From: Aureobasidium sp. EXF-3400
Taxonomy: Eukaryota; Ascomycota; Dothideomycetes; Dothideales; Saccotheciaceae
Direction of reading: 5' to 3'
Assembly: GCA_024195585.1 (NCBI GenBank)
Contig: SWBL01000085.1
Location: forward strand, 94,284 to 158,283
Length of the DNA: 64,000 nucleotides
The translations under genes and the position numbers were made by a program. A model generated the notes under the pieces. The model saw nothing but the letters and a program-made list of their open reading frames with translations, had not been told where the DNA came from and searched no databases. Every line of letters starts with the position of its first letter. The stretch's first letter is position 1. Positions 31,193-41,806 of the stretch are shown one piece after another.

Positions 31193-33836
31193 AGTTGAGT
31201 CGGGAGGTTGATTGGTGGAACTAGTCATTTCTTTTGTCATGGGATTGCAGGGAGGTTTTGTTTCCAGAGCAGGGATTGATGCATTTGTTTAGTCGGTCGG
31301 GAGAGGAGTAAGCTTATAGAATTATCCAAGAATCACTTCAGTACGAATTGATGTTGGCTAGTGATGTTCTCGCGGTGCCACTCAGCTTCTACCGAAGATG
31401 CTGATGGAACAATTGAACTGTGGAGTTGACTTATAGATGTTGCTAACCAGATCGTGATACAAATGAAAAGTGCATCGAGTACAGATGGAGTGTTCAGATA
31501 AGTATCATGATTTTCGGCAGAATTCATGCAAGTGAGAGGTGAGCCTATTACAGCACTTGTGCAGTACAGCTTATGAAGGTTCTTGGTGTGCTACTCAACA
31601 AAGTCGGTACAGACAAAGATGCAAAAGTCTAGCCACCAGAGACGACAAGAGGAGAGCAAGACCTGACTGAAGCTGTTCTCATCTGAAAGGAGTATGGAAC
31701 GAGGAGACTCTATCATGAAGGGACTCCGGCGGTTGTAGTGTGGATTCAGAGTATTACCAGTTTTAGTGAAGTTACTTTGCGCAATCGTTGTCACCTGCTG
31801 ATCTTGCATACGCGTGGCCTACTTTGCGCATTGAGGTGGCGAGATAGAGATTCTCAAGTGTGAATAGGGGAGCATTTGCCGACCTAGTCAGTGGGCAAAA
31901 CCCTCTCGGAAAACTTCTTACCGATCTCGGAATAATGTCTATATCATAGACTGCTTAAACCCATTTGGTCCTCGACAAAGCGTGATTGAGGAACCGTCTG
32001 AAGTGTTTGACCGTAGAGACCCGATGGTCTGCCGTTCTAGCGCTCGTGTTCAACGAGACTGGCTGAGCACACTGACATGGGTAGAGCTGGTTCAGCTGGG
32101 GTGCAGCATAGACACTAGAGGGCAACCGTTGTAAGAACTCTCGTTCTCTGGATACAGGGATATGTCTCTGCTACCCCGATGAGCTGTATGTAAGGACCCC
32201 GGCTGTGGACTCGAACTCAACGGCTGTATGTAAGTTGATCATTGGGTCAAGAAGAAGGAGTCGGTCCGAGAGACCGGACTCATGGAGCACGTCAATCTAT
32301 CATCGTTATAGCTGCGTGGTGAACTTGTCGGTCACGGTTCCTGTGGAATAGAGTTGAGTGATGCGATCAGGGAAAGAGATGTCGGATTTGGAGGGTTTCA
32401 GGGCAGGCTTTAGATCCTCTGTCTGCCGTTGAGCCGCTGCCGGACCAGGTGTTCGTCATGCATGTTTTACGGGTCTTCTGGTCCATCCAGCCAGGACAAG
32501 CTTATTGCAGATGCCACAGTAGCATGGTCTCGATTGCTCCAGACAACTTGCCGGCATCAGGTTCTACATGTTGGCGGCGAAACCCTTCAAACTTATCGTG
32601 GGCTCTCCGATGGGCATGATCGTCCAGTGTTCTTTCGCCGTCGTTGAAGCTCATGCAGACATGAATGTTCGTGCCGGTTCGAGTTGACCTCCTCGCTGGG
32701 GATGTCCCTGTACGGTCAAAGGAGTGACCGTCCAGATAAGGTTTGACAGCGTCGTGTTCGTACATAGACCCGGGTCGCCGAGCCGCACATCGAAGTCTAC
32801 ACCTCGTCGAAGCATCTCCGTACTGATCAATCAGTCTACATACTAGTAATCGCTCATTGGCCGGTCTCGCGGTGGAGCATTACGAGGCTCAATAGACTAT
32901 GCACCAAATGTACCAGTAAGCCCTACATTACGAGGGGGTTTGGCTTTTATTGACTGACACCCTGCGACGTTACTTACGAACAGAAAATGCAACTCTTGAC
33001 GATTGGACGTTCGCTTCCAAGGTGCTCAGCGAAATTTGAAATCCGATGTTTGCGGAGCCACCTCCGCCACGATATTTGTGTAGACTCGGTGTGATGTGCT
33101 TGACTGTCCAATTGGAGACATGTTTCACCGTTACTGTTCCACAATCATTATCGTTATACTCTGCGGTCTGATCGAGAGTACTGATGATCGGAGGACCGTT
33201 TATTCCACTTAGAGCTGCAATTTTATGCCATTCGTACTTCAGCTCCGGCGTCCCCCGAAAATAGAGGGTTGTCTGCAACATTATCATCTGTTCGATAAGT
33301 GAAGAACGTCAACTACCAAAAAATAACGGACTAAGGGCTAGCTGACTCTCGCAGTATCGGAAGAAAAAGTTCACGTTAAAGCTCAGCTGCTATAATGGAG
33401 CTATGTAGGTAGGTACGATATCGTATCTTCTCGACTCGTTGAATATGTAAAGTTATAGTCGATGAGCTAGAAGGGGCATCGGCTTCGAGATGCCGTATTT
33501 TAGATTGTAAAATTGTTAGACGGAACGCAGGTCAGCCATGCACGTTGGACCACGCAAAGACACCCGAGTGAATTAACTCAGGGTCGAGCTCCTTCCGGAA
33601 AATGCGTTACGAAGTTTCGAGGGCTGGAATTGAGTTGTGAGAAGGTTAACAGGGGTCTAGGGCAAGTGTCCACCCTCTATTCTCTCCAAGCAGTAGTTAT
33701 GGTTATGGGATGGGCACTTGCAAATTAGTAGGCTCCTAGACAGTAGATATATACGAATGCTGTCGTCCACGATGCAGTTGTTTCTACCATATTCTACGCA
33801 TGGTAAGGCCTCGAAAACAGTACCACGGGATTCATC
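31193..33836. other. 2.6-kb gene-poor interval
   Basis: The longest gene-poor stretch in the window. It holds short frames on both strands and a 12-base direct repeat (GCTGTATGTAAG) twice near 32180-32235 with a tRNA B-box-like motif between. A hairpin-like inverted repeat lies at about 32258-32280. One exon-like minus-strand frame (32973-33287) is listed separately. No transposon open frame or terminal repeat is visible by eye. Confidence 0.45.
32973..33287 (-). CDS. Possible orphan exon, 105 codons, function unknown
   Basis: The minus-strand frame from ATG at 33287 encodes MIMLQTTLYFRGTPELKYEW... through a Gly-rich KYRGGGGSANIGFQI to a stop at 32973. Just before the stop is a textbook donor (GTAAGTAACG, intron start 32977), so the frame may be an exon that splices on; a candidate acceptor near 32800 would add a hydrophobic 45-residue tail. 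AG sites just before the ATG also allow an upstream exon. No homologue is recognised and codon quality is mediocre. A decayed gene or chance are real alternatives. Confidence 0.25.
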
Positions 33837-34641
33837 ATGCATAACACACCACAGTCCATCTCTACGTCCTGGCCGGGATTCACCCCAACCACCATATACG
33901 ATACCACTCTTGAAGAAAGATCTGGTTCGTTTTATCTGGTTCCAATAAATCCACAACGTAAGATTCCTGATGCCAACGAGTCTCGATGCTTGGAATATGT
34001 CTCTAACTACATAATCAGCATATCGCAGACCAATCCACCCGTGGTCAGATGAATGGTTGTCCATGTGCACAGAACGACCCTCAACACTCATCAGCCATGA
34101 CTCTCTTAAAGAGGCCCCTATCACGAATCAATCAAGCACGTTGAACGGGTTCGATCCCGAGGTCTATATAAGTCCATCAAGCGCTCCAACAACCCAACAA
34201 CCGTTCTACGTACAAGATGAAGCTAGTTTCCAGACAAGCCCAGATCAACGTAACAATCAGAACATCGTTCAGTCGACCGTCGAACGCACAAACATCGAAC
34301 AAGTCTCTTCCAATCCCATGCCAATAGTCTATAACACGGCTTCCTCACCGACCCTTTCGCTTATCGATGATGATTTGCATCGCACATGCTTCGATCACGG
34401 CTGTGATGGTAGAGTCTTCTCGTCGAGAAGCAATTTCCGGCGCCATCGACGTGAAAAAGCCCAACAAGCACAATTACTGGAATGTCCAGTCTGCGGTGCA
34501 AAATTCTACAGGCGTTGGACGAGAGATCAACATATGTTGCGGGAGAAATGTCGAGGTTCTTGGGTCCAAGACAGTCCATATCAGAGCCCGCAGCACTACG
34601 AGAGGACGATGGGGCTGCAGCGGGTAGGGGGAAGTATTTGA
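33837..34641 (+). CDS. Zinc-finger-like protein with atypical fingers, 2 exons
   Basis: Exons 33837-33957 and 34019-34641, joined across a 61-nt intron (GTAAGA...ATCAG, branch CTAAC), give 247 aa. Without the splice the second frame has no sensible start. The first 150 residues are Ser/Thr/Pro-rich. Two finger-like units lie at the C-terminal end. Unit 1 has Cys164, Cys169 and His183 but no second zinc His in place (RSNFRRHRREKAQ). Unit 2 is C-x2-C-x12-H-x5-C (Cys196, Cys199, His212, Cys218: LECPVCGAKFYRRWTRDQH). The arrangement recalls fungal C2H2 transcription factors whose last finger is C2HC. A DNA-binding regulator is likely by family resemblance, with the target unknown. It is convergent with the next gene, 112 bp apart. 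Confidence 0.65.
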
Positions 34642-34753
34642 GCTTGAAGATGATATCAATATTGGGATACGAGCAAGGATAACAGTGGCATTGAGTTGAA
34701 TGGAAGGAAAAGGCATCTGAACCGGAGGGACACAAGCATGAGAAGGGTCACAA

Positions 34754-35449
34754 TCAGTCCTTACGGCGACGCGAGAACACACGACGCAAGCGCGACAAAG
34801 GACCCGCTGGTGGTGCATCAGTTGCAGAGACCGAAGCTAGTGGTGACGAAGGGCCTCGCCAGGGACCAGAGAACGGGCGGCCCAGGCGTCGAAGCAAACC
34901 GGGTACGATGGCAATCCCAGCGTCTTTGCGCTCCGAGGGCGTGAATGAGCGCTCTAGACGACCACGAGGTGGAGCTCTGTTGGTATTAGAAATGATGGGC
35001 GAGGTGATACCCGAAGTCTCTTCACCATAAGGAACGCAAACAATTCGATGATAAGGAAGAAGAGATGGACCAGGCGAATGAGGCGCAGAAGAGGGGGCCG
35101 GCAACGACGGTAAAGGAGAAGGTAGCTCCAGAGGAGCGTCGAGGTGGATAGCTCCGCGACGGCGGCGACGATCACGAGCGAAGTGTGCACTGTTGGTCAT
35201 GAGAGCGCGCTCCTCCGGCGATATGGCCCAGAGGTCAGGGGAGAACTGATTAGCACCGTCGCCAACCACAGTGGAAGAACCAGAGTCAGTGGCACGAGTA
35301 GAAGCAATCCTGGGACGAGGCTGGATAGTGCGAGGAGACGAGGTCTGTGCCGAAGCAGCGCTGTCACTGCTGTTCTCGCTGGAGAATGAGTCTCTGGCCT
35401 CATCTCGAACAGAAGCAAGAATAGGAGTTTGCTGCTGGGTGTAAGGCAT
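34754..35449 (-). CDS. Hypothetical Ser/Pro/Arg-rich protein, single exon
   Basis: A 231-codon frame from ATG at 35449. The protein is mostly disordered (begins MPYTQQQTPILASVRDEARD). It has an Arg block (FARDRRRRRGAIHLD), a Pro/Ser-rich middle, a short conserved-looking patch (LLPYHRIVCVPYGEE) and a strongly basic end (RLRRVFSRRRKD). No domain is recognised. It faces away from NIC96, whose start is 835 bp off. The frame has good composition for an ascomycete disordered protein, but a purely chance frame in GC-rich sequence cannot be excluded. Confidence 0.55.
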   Translation of the reverse strand: MPYTQQQTPILASVRDEARDSFSSENSSDSAASAQTSSPRTIQPRPRIASTRATDSGSSTVVGDGANQFSPDLWAISPEERALMTNSAHFARDRRRRRGAIHLDAPLELPSPLPSLPAPSSAPHSPGPSLLPYHRIVCVPYGEETSGITSPIISNTNRAPPRGRLERSFTPSERKDAGIAIVPGLLRRLGRPFSGPWRGPSSPLASVSATDAPPAGPLSRLRRVFSRRRKD

Positions 35450-36283
35450 TGGGAAGAGATGGGTTGTCTTTCATGGTGAACAAAAAGCGCGGCTTGAAGG
35501 GACAGAAGAAGAAGGTGGGCACTGATCTCGTCCAGCGAGAGGTGTTTGAGGTTGAAGAAGAAAGATACACACTGGAGAGAAGAGGGGTAGAGCAGTAAGT
35601 CCAGGAAGCGCTTTAAGCAAAACAGAACAGTATCTCGATTGCCAGCATGATAGCATCAGTAGCTGTACAAAGTCATAGGATCATGAACAAAGAGAAACGA
35701 AAGAGCAGGAAAACAAGCTCCAAACATTCTCCCTGAGAACAAAGCAGTAGTTCGAATGGCATTGTGTGTTTTGTGATGTCGCGAGTGTTGTATGGAAAGA
35801 GTGAGACTGTTTCATGCCGAGCAGGAGTGAGACCTACATGGAAGCATTATCTTCTGGACAAAGACCATAAGCAACAAGATCCAGTGTGTCGCTGCAGCCC
35901 AAACAACAGGACTCTTTGTTGAAAGAGGTGAAAATGGATTCAAGCAACACGATTTAACCAGAGACGCAGTCGCGCTATGAATCGTCAGCGCTGTGAGACT
36001 CGGCATGCCGAGAGCAGTCGAGCGTGGACCGCTTGTAAAGAACTCAAGACTGGAGTTTTCGAGTTCATCTTTTCAAGTTGTTGACACTCCGGGCGACGAC
36101 AAGAAAAGAGAGATGGAGCCTGACAAGGTCATGTCCACGACGCCAAAGGGGCCACGGGTGACGCTGATCCCGCGAGTCAGGGGAGGTCGCGGACTTTCAG
36201 ACCGAGTCAGGTTCGCGTTAGAAGAAACAAGCCCTCCACCTTCGTCTTCACCATCACCATTTACCACGCCGAAGACACCAACC
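35450..36283. promoter_or_regulatory. Divergent promoter / 5' UTR upstream of NIC96
   Basis: 834 bp. The NIC96 frame stays open upstream of the chosen ATG back to 35993 (97 codons), so the 5' part is either long 5' UTR or an N-terminal extension. The Pro/Ser-rich piece just before MSSLFG looks unlike Nic96 and I treat it as untranslated. Confidence 0.5.
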
Positions 36284-39200
36284 ATGTCGTCGCTCTTTGG
36301 TAATCTCGGTGGTAACAACAAGCCCGCCGGCGCTGGAGGTCTCTTTGGAGCTGCGGGATCCACCCCTGCGGCAGGACAATCACCGGCACCGTCATTGTTT
36401 GGCACGCCGCAATCTGGAGCTGCTGCTGCTCCTTCGTCTGGAGGTCTTTTTGGCGCACAGCAACAGCAAAACAACAAGCCTACCCTCTCGCTCTTTGGAA
36501 ATAACGCGAACACTGGAACTTCCAATGCTACAGCTCAGCCCGCAAATACTGGCTCCACTCTCTTCGGCGGCGCATCCAATCCCACCCAGCAGCCCGCAAC
36601 TGCTGCTCCGAATCTCTTCGGCGGCGCAAACACTTCCGGAGGCGGCCTGTTCGCTTCCACCAACAACGCGCCAGCTCCCGCCAACCCCCAACAGTCTGCC
36701 TTCGGTGGAAACACCCAAGGTACCACCGCACCCGCCGAACAGCAAGAGCAGAACGCCAGACCAGTCTACTTTGACAACTTGATCGAGCGCAACATCAAGA
36801 GACAGGGAGCCGATGGTGGCACAGCCGCAGGTATGGGTGCTTTTGGAGAGCTACCTACTCTGCAACTGGGCTTGGGCGACATCCAGAAGAAGGTGCGCGG
36901 ACTAGGCCAACAGTACACACCCGACAGCAAGGCCCACTACCTGCTCGCTGCCTCTGGTGTCAACACAGGTGCCGCTCTGCGCGACCTCAACCTCTTCACC
37001 AACAGCGCTGCCGTCAAGGCTCCTGCTCCCATCGCCGCGAACGACCCCCTGTACGGCGATCTCGATACCTACGTCGAGAGTCTCTACCAAAAGGAAAAGA
37101 AGGATCTGTTCGATGAGTTCATGGAGGATTCCAAGAGGGACTTTGACCGTTTCATCGAGGACAATCTGCAATGCAACTGGGAGCAAAAGCGCAAGGACAT
37201 CTACGAGCACTTTGGTATCACAAAGAAGTCGGACAAGGCAGAGGCCAGCTTCGAAGGCACAACTACCGATGGTGCACGCGGCGCATTTGGTCGTTCCAGC
37301 CGCAGAGCTCCTTTTGGTGCTTCAGCTGGCGCCTCCAGAATGGGTTCCAAGTCGGTGCTCGGGGCTACCGGTAGACAGACATCCAGAGCCAGCCAGTTCA
37401 CCGATGTGGCCGAAAAGGCTCCTGCTGGCCTGCAGAACGTCAGCGAAAACCGCATGCTCAGAGACAAGCAGGACAAGTACTCCAGCAAGGTCAAGGAACT
37501 GAACATCGCCCGTATCGAGGGTCGACTTTATCCGCTCCTGCACAACTTCGTTGACGTCGAGTCTCAGCCTTCGGCCGAAGATACCTCAAAGCTCGTCGAC
37601 GCTTACAAGGCTCTTGCTGACATCGTTGGCGAAAGCCCCGACTTCCAAACCTCATCCGATCCCCGCGCCGTCAAGGAGCGTCAATTCGCACAGGATTACC
37701 TTGACGATGCACCCAACTCGCGTAACGCTTTCGATCTCCGCAAACGCATCATCGACGGCTCCAGACGATTCCTCGAAAAGCAGTTCCTCGGCCAGCTCGA
37801 GACGGCCATCCTGAAGAATGCCAAGGAGGCTGCTCTGGGAGGTGTTCCTTCGGTCATCAACAAGGTTCGTGCCTATGTTCGCCTACGTGCTGCCCGCAAG
37901 GAACTCGGTCCCGACACCAGCGAGCTGCAAATGATCAACGACGACTACCCCTGGGTTCTCATCTTCTACCTCCTTCGCGCTGGCCTTGTCAACGAGGCTG
38001 CCGAATATGTCGCCGACAACGAACGTGCTATCAAAGCTTGCGACCGCAACTTCCCTCTGTTCCTTGCCAGCTATGCTCGCAGCACCGACCGCCGCCTCCC
38101 TCCAGAGCTGCAAACCAGAATCAACAACACATACTCTCAACGTGCTCAATTCGCTCCCGAAAACAGTGTCGACCCTTACCGCATGGCTTGCTTCAAGATC
38201 ATCGGTCGTTGCGAGCTCGGTAGACGTACTCTTGATGGCATCAACCAAAATATGGAAGACTGGGTCTGGCTTCAGTTCGTGCTCGCCCGTGAGGTCAACC
38301 GTGTCGAGGAGACTGCCTCCGAAGTCTTCGGCCTTGACGATGTCAGAAGTGTCATTCACGAAGTCGGTCAAAGGCATTTCGTCCAGGGTGCAGAGGGCGC
38401 TGCTGGATATGGCACCTACTTCTTCCTCCAGATTCTGGCTGGCCAGTTCGAAAGCGCCATTGCCTGGCTATACCCCAACAACTATCTCAGCGCTGTGCAC
38501 TTTGCCATCGCTCTCAACTACTATGGTCTCTTGCGTGTCAACGACTACAGCAATTCTGAGGACCTCTTGTCATACACTACAAGCCAACGTCCGCAAATCA
38601 GCTTCGCTCACCTGGTTGGCTACTACACCAAGGACTTCCGTGCCCAGTCGCCGACTACTGCCGCTGACTACATTGCCTTGATCTGCTTGAACGGAGACCT
38701 GGGCGGAGAAATCGGCCAACGTCAAGTCGCACTCTGTCACGATGGCCTTCGTGAACTTGTGCTCGAGACTCGCGAATTCGCACAGTTGCTCGGAGACATT
38801 CGTTCTGACGGTCAACGCATCCCAGGCTCTATCGAGCAGCGTTTGAAGATCATTCGCATCGCTGACGAAAAGTCATTCTTGCGATACATCACAATCAGCG
38901 CTGCTCAGATTGCTGACGACAACGGTCGCGTTACTGACGCCGTTCTGCTCTACCACCTGGCTGAGGAATACGACAACGTCATCACCATTTGCAACAAGGC
39001 TCTGTCGGAAGCGATCAGCGTGGAGCTAGGCGATGCACCACTGCGCCTTACTCCCCTCAAGCCCCGCGATCCTACTTCTGTCGAGACATCTGCATCTCTC
39101 AGTCTAACTGCTGTCGAGGACCCTTACACCTTGACCCGCAACATGCGCGCCTTGTACGAGAGCAACCAACTCCACGCCGCCAGGATCAAGCAAGTCAATC

Positions 39201-39613
39201 GCGAATCCTGCACCCTCCTCCTCGGCATGGCCGAAGCCAAATCCCTCGTCGCCGAAGGTCGCTGGGCTCTCGCTCTTGACGCCCTCAACAGCTTGAACTG
39301 CCTCCCTATTTCTGCAGGCGGCAACATGAGTCTTATCCGTGCTTCTGCCAATGCCTTTAGCAATCTTCCCCCCCCTGTCGCTCGCAATATTGGTAACTTG
39401 CTCATTTGGACTATCACTTGTTGTGGCCAACAGCGCGATTACCTCCGCTCTTCGCCTTCAGGCTTTGAGGAAAGAGGAAGGGAGAAGGTGGCTGAGGATA
39501 TTCTGCAGGTTGCTAAAGATACTATGGTGTTTGCTGGCTTGATCCAGTATAAGTTGCAACCTAGAGTGTTTGAGGTGCTTACTCGTGTTGGTGGTGACGT
39601 TGGTGCTTATTAA
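36284..39613 (+). CDS. NIC96: Scaffold nucleoporin Nic96 with N-terminal FG repeats
   Basis: Single exon from ATG 36284, 1109 aa. Nic96 is the linker scaffold of the nuclear pore inner ring and anchors the Nsp1/Nup57/Nup49 channel trimer. Residues 1-150 are Gly/Ala/Asn/Gln-rich with about eight FG motifs (SSLFGNLGG, GGLFGAAG, SLFGTPQ, TLFGGAS, SAFGGN). A linker helix region follows (FDNLIERNIKRQGADGG), then a long alpha-solenoid to the end (ANDPLYGDLDTYVESLYQKE, YPWVLIFYLLRAGLVNEAAE, AGQFESAIAWLYPNN, YKLQPRVFEVLTRVGGDV). The last motif is typical of the Nic96 C-terminus. The upstream in-frame extension to 35993 would add 97 residues but is not expected. It is convergent with AAR2, 386 bp apart. 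Confidence 0.93.
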   Translation: MSSLFGNLGGNNKPAGAGGLFGAAGSTPAAGQSPAPSLFGTPQSGAAAAPSSGGLFGAQQQQNNKPTLSLFGNNANTGTSNATAQPANTGSTLFGGASNPTQQPATAAPNLFGGANTSGGGLFASTNNAPAPANPQQSAFGGNTQGTTAPAEQQEQNARPVYFDNLIERNIKRQGADGGTAAGMGAFGELPTLQLGLGDIQKKVRGLGQQYTPDSKAHYLLAASGVNTGAALRDLNLFTNSAAVKAPAPIAANDPLYGDLDTYVESLYQKEKKDLFDEFMEDSKRDFDRFIEDNLQCNWEQKRKDIYEHFGITKKSDKAEASFEGTTTDGARGAFGRSSRRAPFGASAGASRMGSKSVLGATGRQTSRASQFTDVAEKAPAGLQNVSENRMLRDKQDKYSSKVKELNIARIEGRLYPLLHNFVDVESQPSAEDTSKLVDAYKALADIVGESPDFQTSSDPRAVKERQFAQDYLDDAPNSRNAFDLRKRIIDGSRRFLEKQFLGQLETAILKNAKEAALGGVPSVINKVRAYVRLRAARKELGPDTSELQMINDDYPWVLIFYLLRAGLVNEAAEYVADNERAIKACDRNFPLFLASYARSTDRRLPPELQTRINNTYSQRAQFAPENSVDPYRMACFKIIGRCELGRRTLDGINQNMEDWVWLQFVLAREVNRVEETASEVFGLDDVRSVIHEVGQRHFVQGAEGAAGYGTYFFLQILAGQFESAIAWLYPNNYLSAVHFAIALNYYGLLRVNDYSNSEDLLSYTTSQRPQISFAHLVGYYTKDFRAQSPTTAADYIALICLNGDLGGEIGQRQVALCHDGLRELVLETREFAQLLGDIRSDGQRIPGSIEQRLKIIRIADEKSFLRYITISAAQIADDNGRVTDAVLLYHLAEEYDNVITICNKALSEAISVELGDAPLRLTPLKPRDPTSVETSASLSLTAVEDPYTLTRNMRALYESNQLHAARIKQVNRESCTLLLGMAEAKSLVAEGRWALALDALNSLNCLPISAGGNMSLIRASANAFSNLPPPVARNIGNLLIWTITCCGQQRDYLRSSPSGFEERGREKVAEDILQVAKDTMVFAGLIQYKLQPRVFEVLTRVGGDVGAY

Positions 39614-39999
39614 GAGTGTTGCTCTTCTACAGTCGTTCATCAGCACTTGGAGTTTTGGGGCGTTAGTTGTATAAAGCACTAGGAGGGATATGCGATGATG
39701 ATGGACGAGAAAAATGGAGGCTAGTCTAGATAGTACTATAAGCATTGATTCGCCGACTCTATTAGAGGGTGCAAAACCTTTTTCCGGATAAATTATTCCG
39801 CTCACTCTCTTATCCTATTTGACTTGATGTTTACAGTCCACAACACAGGTCTTTTGATCCGCAGGGATACATAATGGAGGCGATGTTTGCTAAAGAAAAG
39901 TTGTTGAAGAGCATTTAGACGGTGGCAAGAAACCATGTCTGGCAAGACTGTGTGAGACACAGCTCGAGTATGCTTCTCTAAAAAATCATCGTATCGAGC
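39614..39999. other. Intergenic, convergent 3' ends of NIC96 and AAR2
   Basis: 386 bp of AT-richer sequence. Presumably both 3' UTRs. Nothing else seen. Confidence 0.5.
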
Positions 40000-41394
40000 T
40001 CAGTATCTAGCGTCCATGTCTTCGAGATCCAACTCTTCCTCTTCATCATCGTCATCGAAAGCCGTAACCTCCTTCTCCGACTCTTCGTCGCTTTGCACCT
40101 CGTACTGATATCCATCACGCCCAGCATCCACTTGATCCTTTTGCAGACGATCACGTAAATTGGGTGTCTTGTTGCCACTCATAACTTGCTGCACTGACTC
40201 ATCAATACCAAGCAGTTTCATCTGCTCAGCCGATAACTCAACAACGGTTGGCGCATACTCGCCAGCCTCATCATCTTCATCAAAAGCTGTGTTGTCCATT
40301 TCAACCTCTTCACCGTCTTCGAGACTCAACATGCCTGTTCGCGCAAAAGAGCCTTGTTGCATTTGCCAACCGAGTGTTTCTTGGGTATAGGCGAGTAGAT
40401 CGTCGAATTCGTCTACCACATCCTCGTGAGCATTTCCAGGTAGTCTATCCAGAGCTTTTTTAAATCGTAATAGCAGTGATTTTAAAAATGTTGCGCCATC
40501 GTCGCTGAGGTCGAAAAGGCCGGTCTCGACGTCTTGACCATGTTGGAGTTGGAGTTTTAGGGTTGCCAGGGCGCGGACGAAGAATTGTGGATGTGTGGTT
40601 ACTGCGCTTACGCAGGTGAGGATGAGGTCGAGGATCCTGCGCCATTGCTCCAGACAGGAATAGTTATTTAGCGTCAAAACCATGGCGAAGCAGAATTGGA
40701 GTTCGCCGATGATTTGGTTCATGTCGTTGTTGCAGAAGCGCTCGCTAAGGTCCGCAAGTGCCCATGAGCGATCTTGGGCGGCTTCGGTGCGCTCGCGGCC
40801 GGTTGCTCCTGCTCGCCATGTTTGCTTGAGGTCGACGGGTAGAACGCGCAATTCACGCTCATTGCCTGTGAGATCGGAGGCGGAAAGGCCTGGGATATCG
40901 TCAAAGTCTTGTTTGGCGCTGCTGGAGGATGTGAGTGTCCAAGTCTGGGCATCTGCATCCAACACGCGCGCTAGAAGTACTTCGGATATACAGTCTGTCA
41001 ATTGCACCCATTTGTTGGTTTCTTCAGTTGCGACAGAGTCCTGGGAAGCACTCTGTCGGTACGGAGTCAAGTTGTCTCTCCAGATTCTCCCTAGATTGGC
41101 TCGTTGTTGCAAAAGTGTGGCAACGTTGGTTTCTGGTAATAGTTCCTCACTGCTCGTGTCCCATTTGCGAATGAATAAGTCTGGAGGTCCCGAGGATGGT
41201 GCATTCACCTTGATCCAAATACCGTGACGAACAGAGAGTGTACTGGTGGAACCGACGAAGACGAAATGCAATCCGGGAGGTATGTTTTTTATGCCTTGAA
41301 ATTTGGGTGTAGTGGTGAAGGAGAGTAGGTCCATGCCACCCAGAGTCGAGGGTGGCAGATTTAGTAGTAGGGCTGCTGGTGTGATGGCGTCCAT
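40000..41394 (-). CDS. AAR2: A1 cistron-splicing factor Aar2
   Basis: Single exon, 464 aa from ATG at 41394 (the frame opens three codons earlier with TTG). Aar2 binds Prp8 in the cytoplasm and holds the U5 snRNP precursor until Brr2 replaces it in the nucleus. The N-terminal beta domain is clear: ALLLNLPPSTLGGMDLLSFT, FQGIKNIPPGLHFVFVGST, RHGIWIKV, FIRKWDTSSEEL. The helical C-terminal domain follows (DMNQIIGELQFCFAMVLTLN, CLEQWRRILDLILTC, FFVRALATLKLQLQHG). The tail is acidic (DDDEEEELDLEDMDARY). Length is within the fungal range. It is divergent from the next gene, with starts 412 bp apart. Confidence 0.93.
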   Translation of the reverse strand: MDAITPAALLLNLPPSTLGGMDLLSFTTTPKFQGIKNIPPGLHFVFVGSTSTLSVRHGIWIKVNAPSSGPPDLFIRKWDTSSEELLPETNVATLLQQRANLGRIWRDNLTPYRQSASQDSVATEETNKWVQLTDCISEVLLARVLDADAQTWTLTSSSSAKQDFDDIPGLSASDLTGNERELRVLPVDLKQTWRAGATGRERTEAAQDRSWALADLSERFCNNDMNQIIGELQFCFAMVLTLNNYSCLEQWRRILDLILTCVSAVTTHPQFFVRALATLKLQLQHGQDVETGLFDLSDDGATFLKSLLLRFKKALDRLPGNAHEDVVDEFDDLLAYTQETLGWQMQQGSFARTGMLSLEDGEEVEMDNTAFDEDDEAGEYAPTVVELSAEQMKLLGIDESVQQVMSGNKTPNLRDRLQKDQVDAGRDGYQYEVQSDEESEKEVTAFDDDDEEEELDLEDMDARY

Positions 41395-41806
41395 ATTGGA
41401 CAAATCAGAGGAGTGTAGTAGAATATATAATTTGACTACACGCCTGGGTTGATTCTGCAGAGTGGTAATAGTGTAGCGCTGAAAACACTAGTCGAAAAAT
41501 GATGGAGGTGAAGGATTCTGGTTTTTCGGTGACGGCGAGTGCAAGTCGCGATATTGCGATTGAGTCGTGCGAGACTACTATTGCTTAAGATTTTGGACTC
41601 GCATGCGTGATGTTAACCAGAAGGTTTTGCATGGCATGATATTGGAAGGAACGATGCTACAAGCGCTGTGGAGACAGCTTGTGCGGCGAGTCATGACGAT
41701 CCTTACTGACTCAAGCGCGCGATTGATACAATCTACCAATCTTGGCATCACATCTCCGTCACTTTAGCATTAGCACAACCTGATCCCAAAGGCTTTTTCG
41801 ACAATC
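41395..41806. promoter_or_regulatory. Divergent promoter (AAR2 / putative mitochondrial protein)
   Basis: 412 bp between divergent starts, so it holds both promoters. No motif stands out. Confidence 0.5.

Noticed and set aside
32178..32300. B-box-like TCGAACTC with a repeated GCTGTATGTAAG
   Set aside because: No A-box at a usable distance and no cloverleaf pairing. Too little to call a tRNA or SINE.
33657..34124. 155-codon minus-strand frame over the zinc-finger-like gene
   Set aside because: Antisense to the spliced plus-strand gene, whose intron, frame and finger motifs explain the region better.
34140..34160. tRNA-like GGGTTCGATCCC
   Set aside because: It encodes NGFDPEV inside the zinc-finger-like protein, and no A-box precedes it.
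35993..36283. 97-codon N-terminal extension of NIC96
   Set aside because: In frame, but Pro/Ser-rich and unlike the family. The MSSLFG start gives the expected protein.
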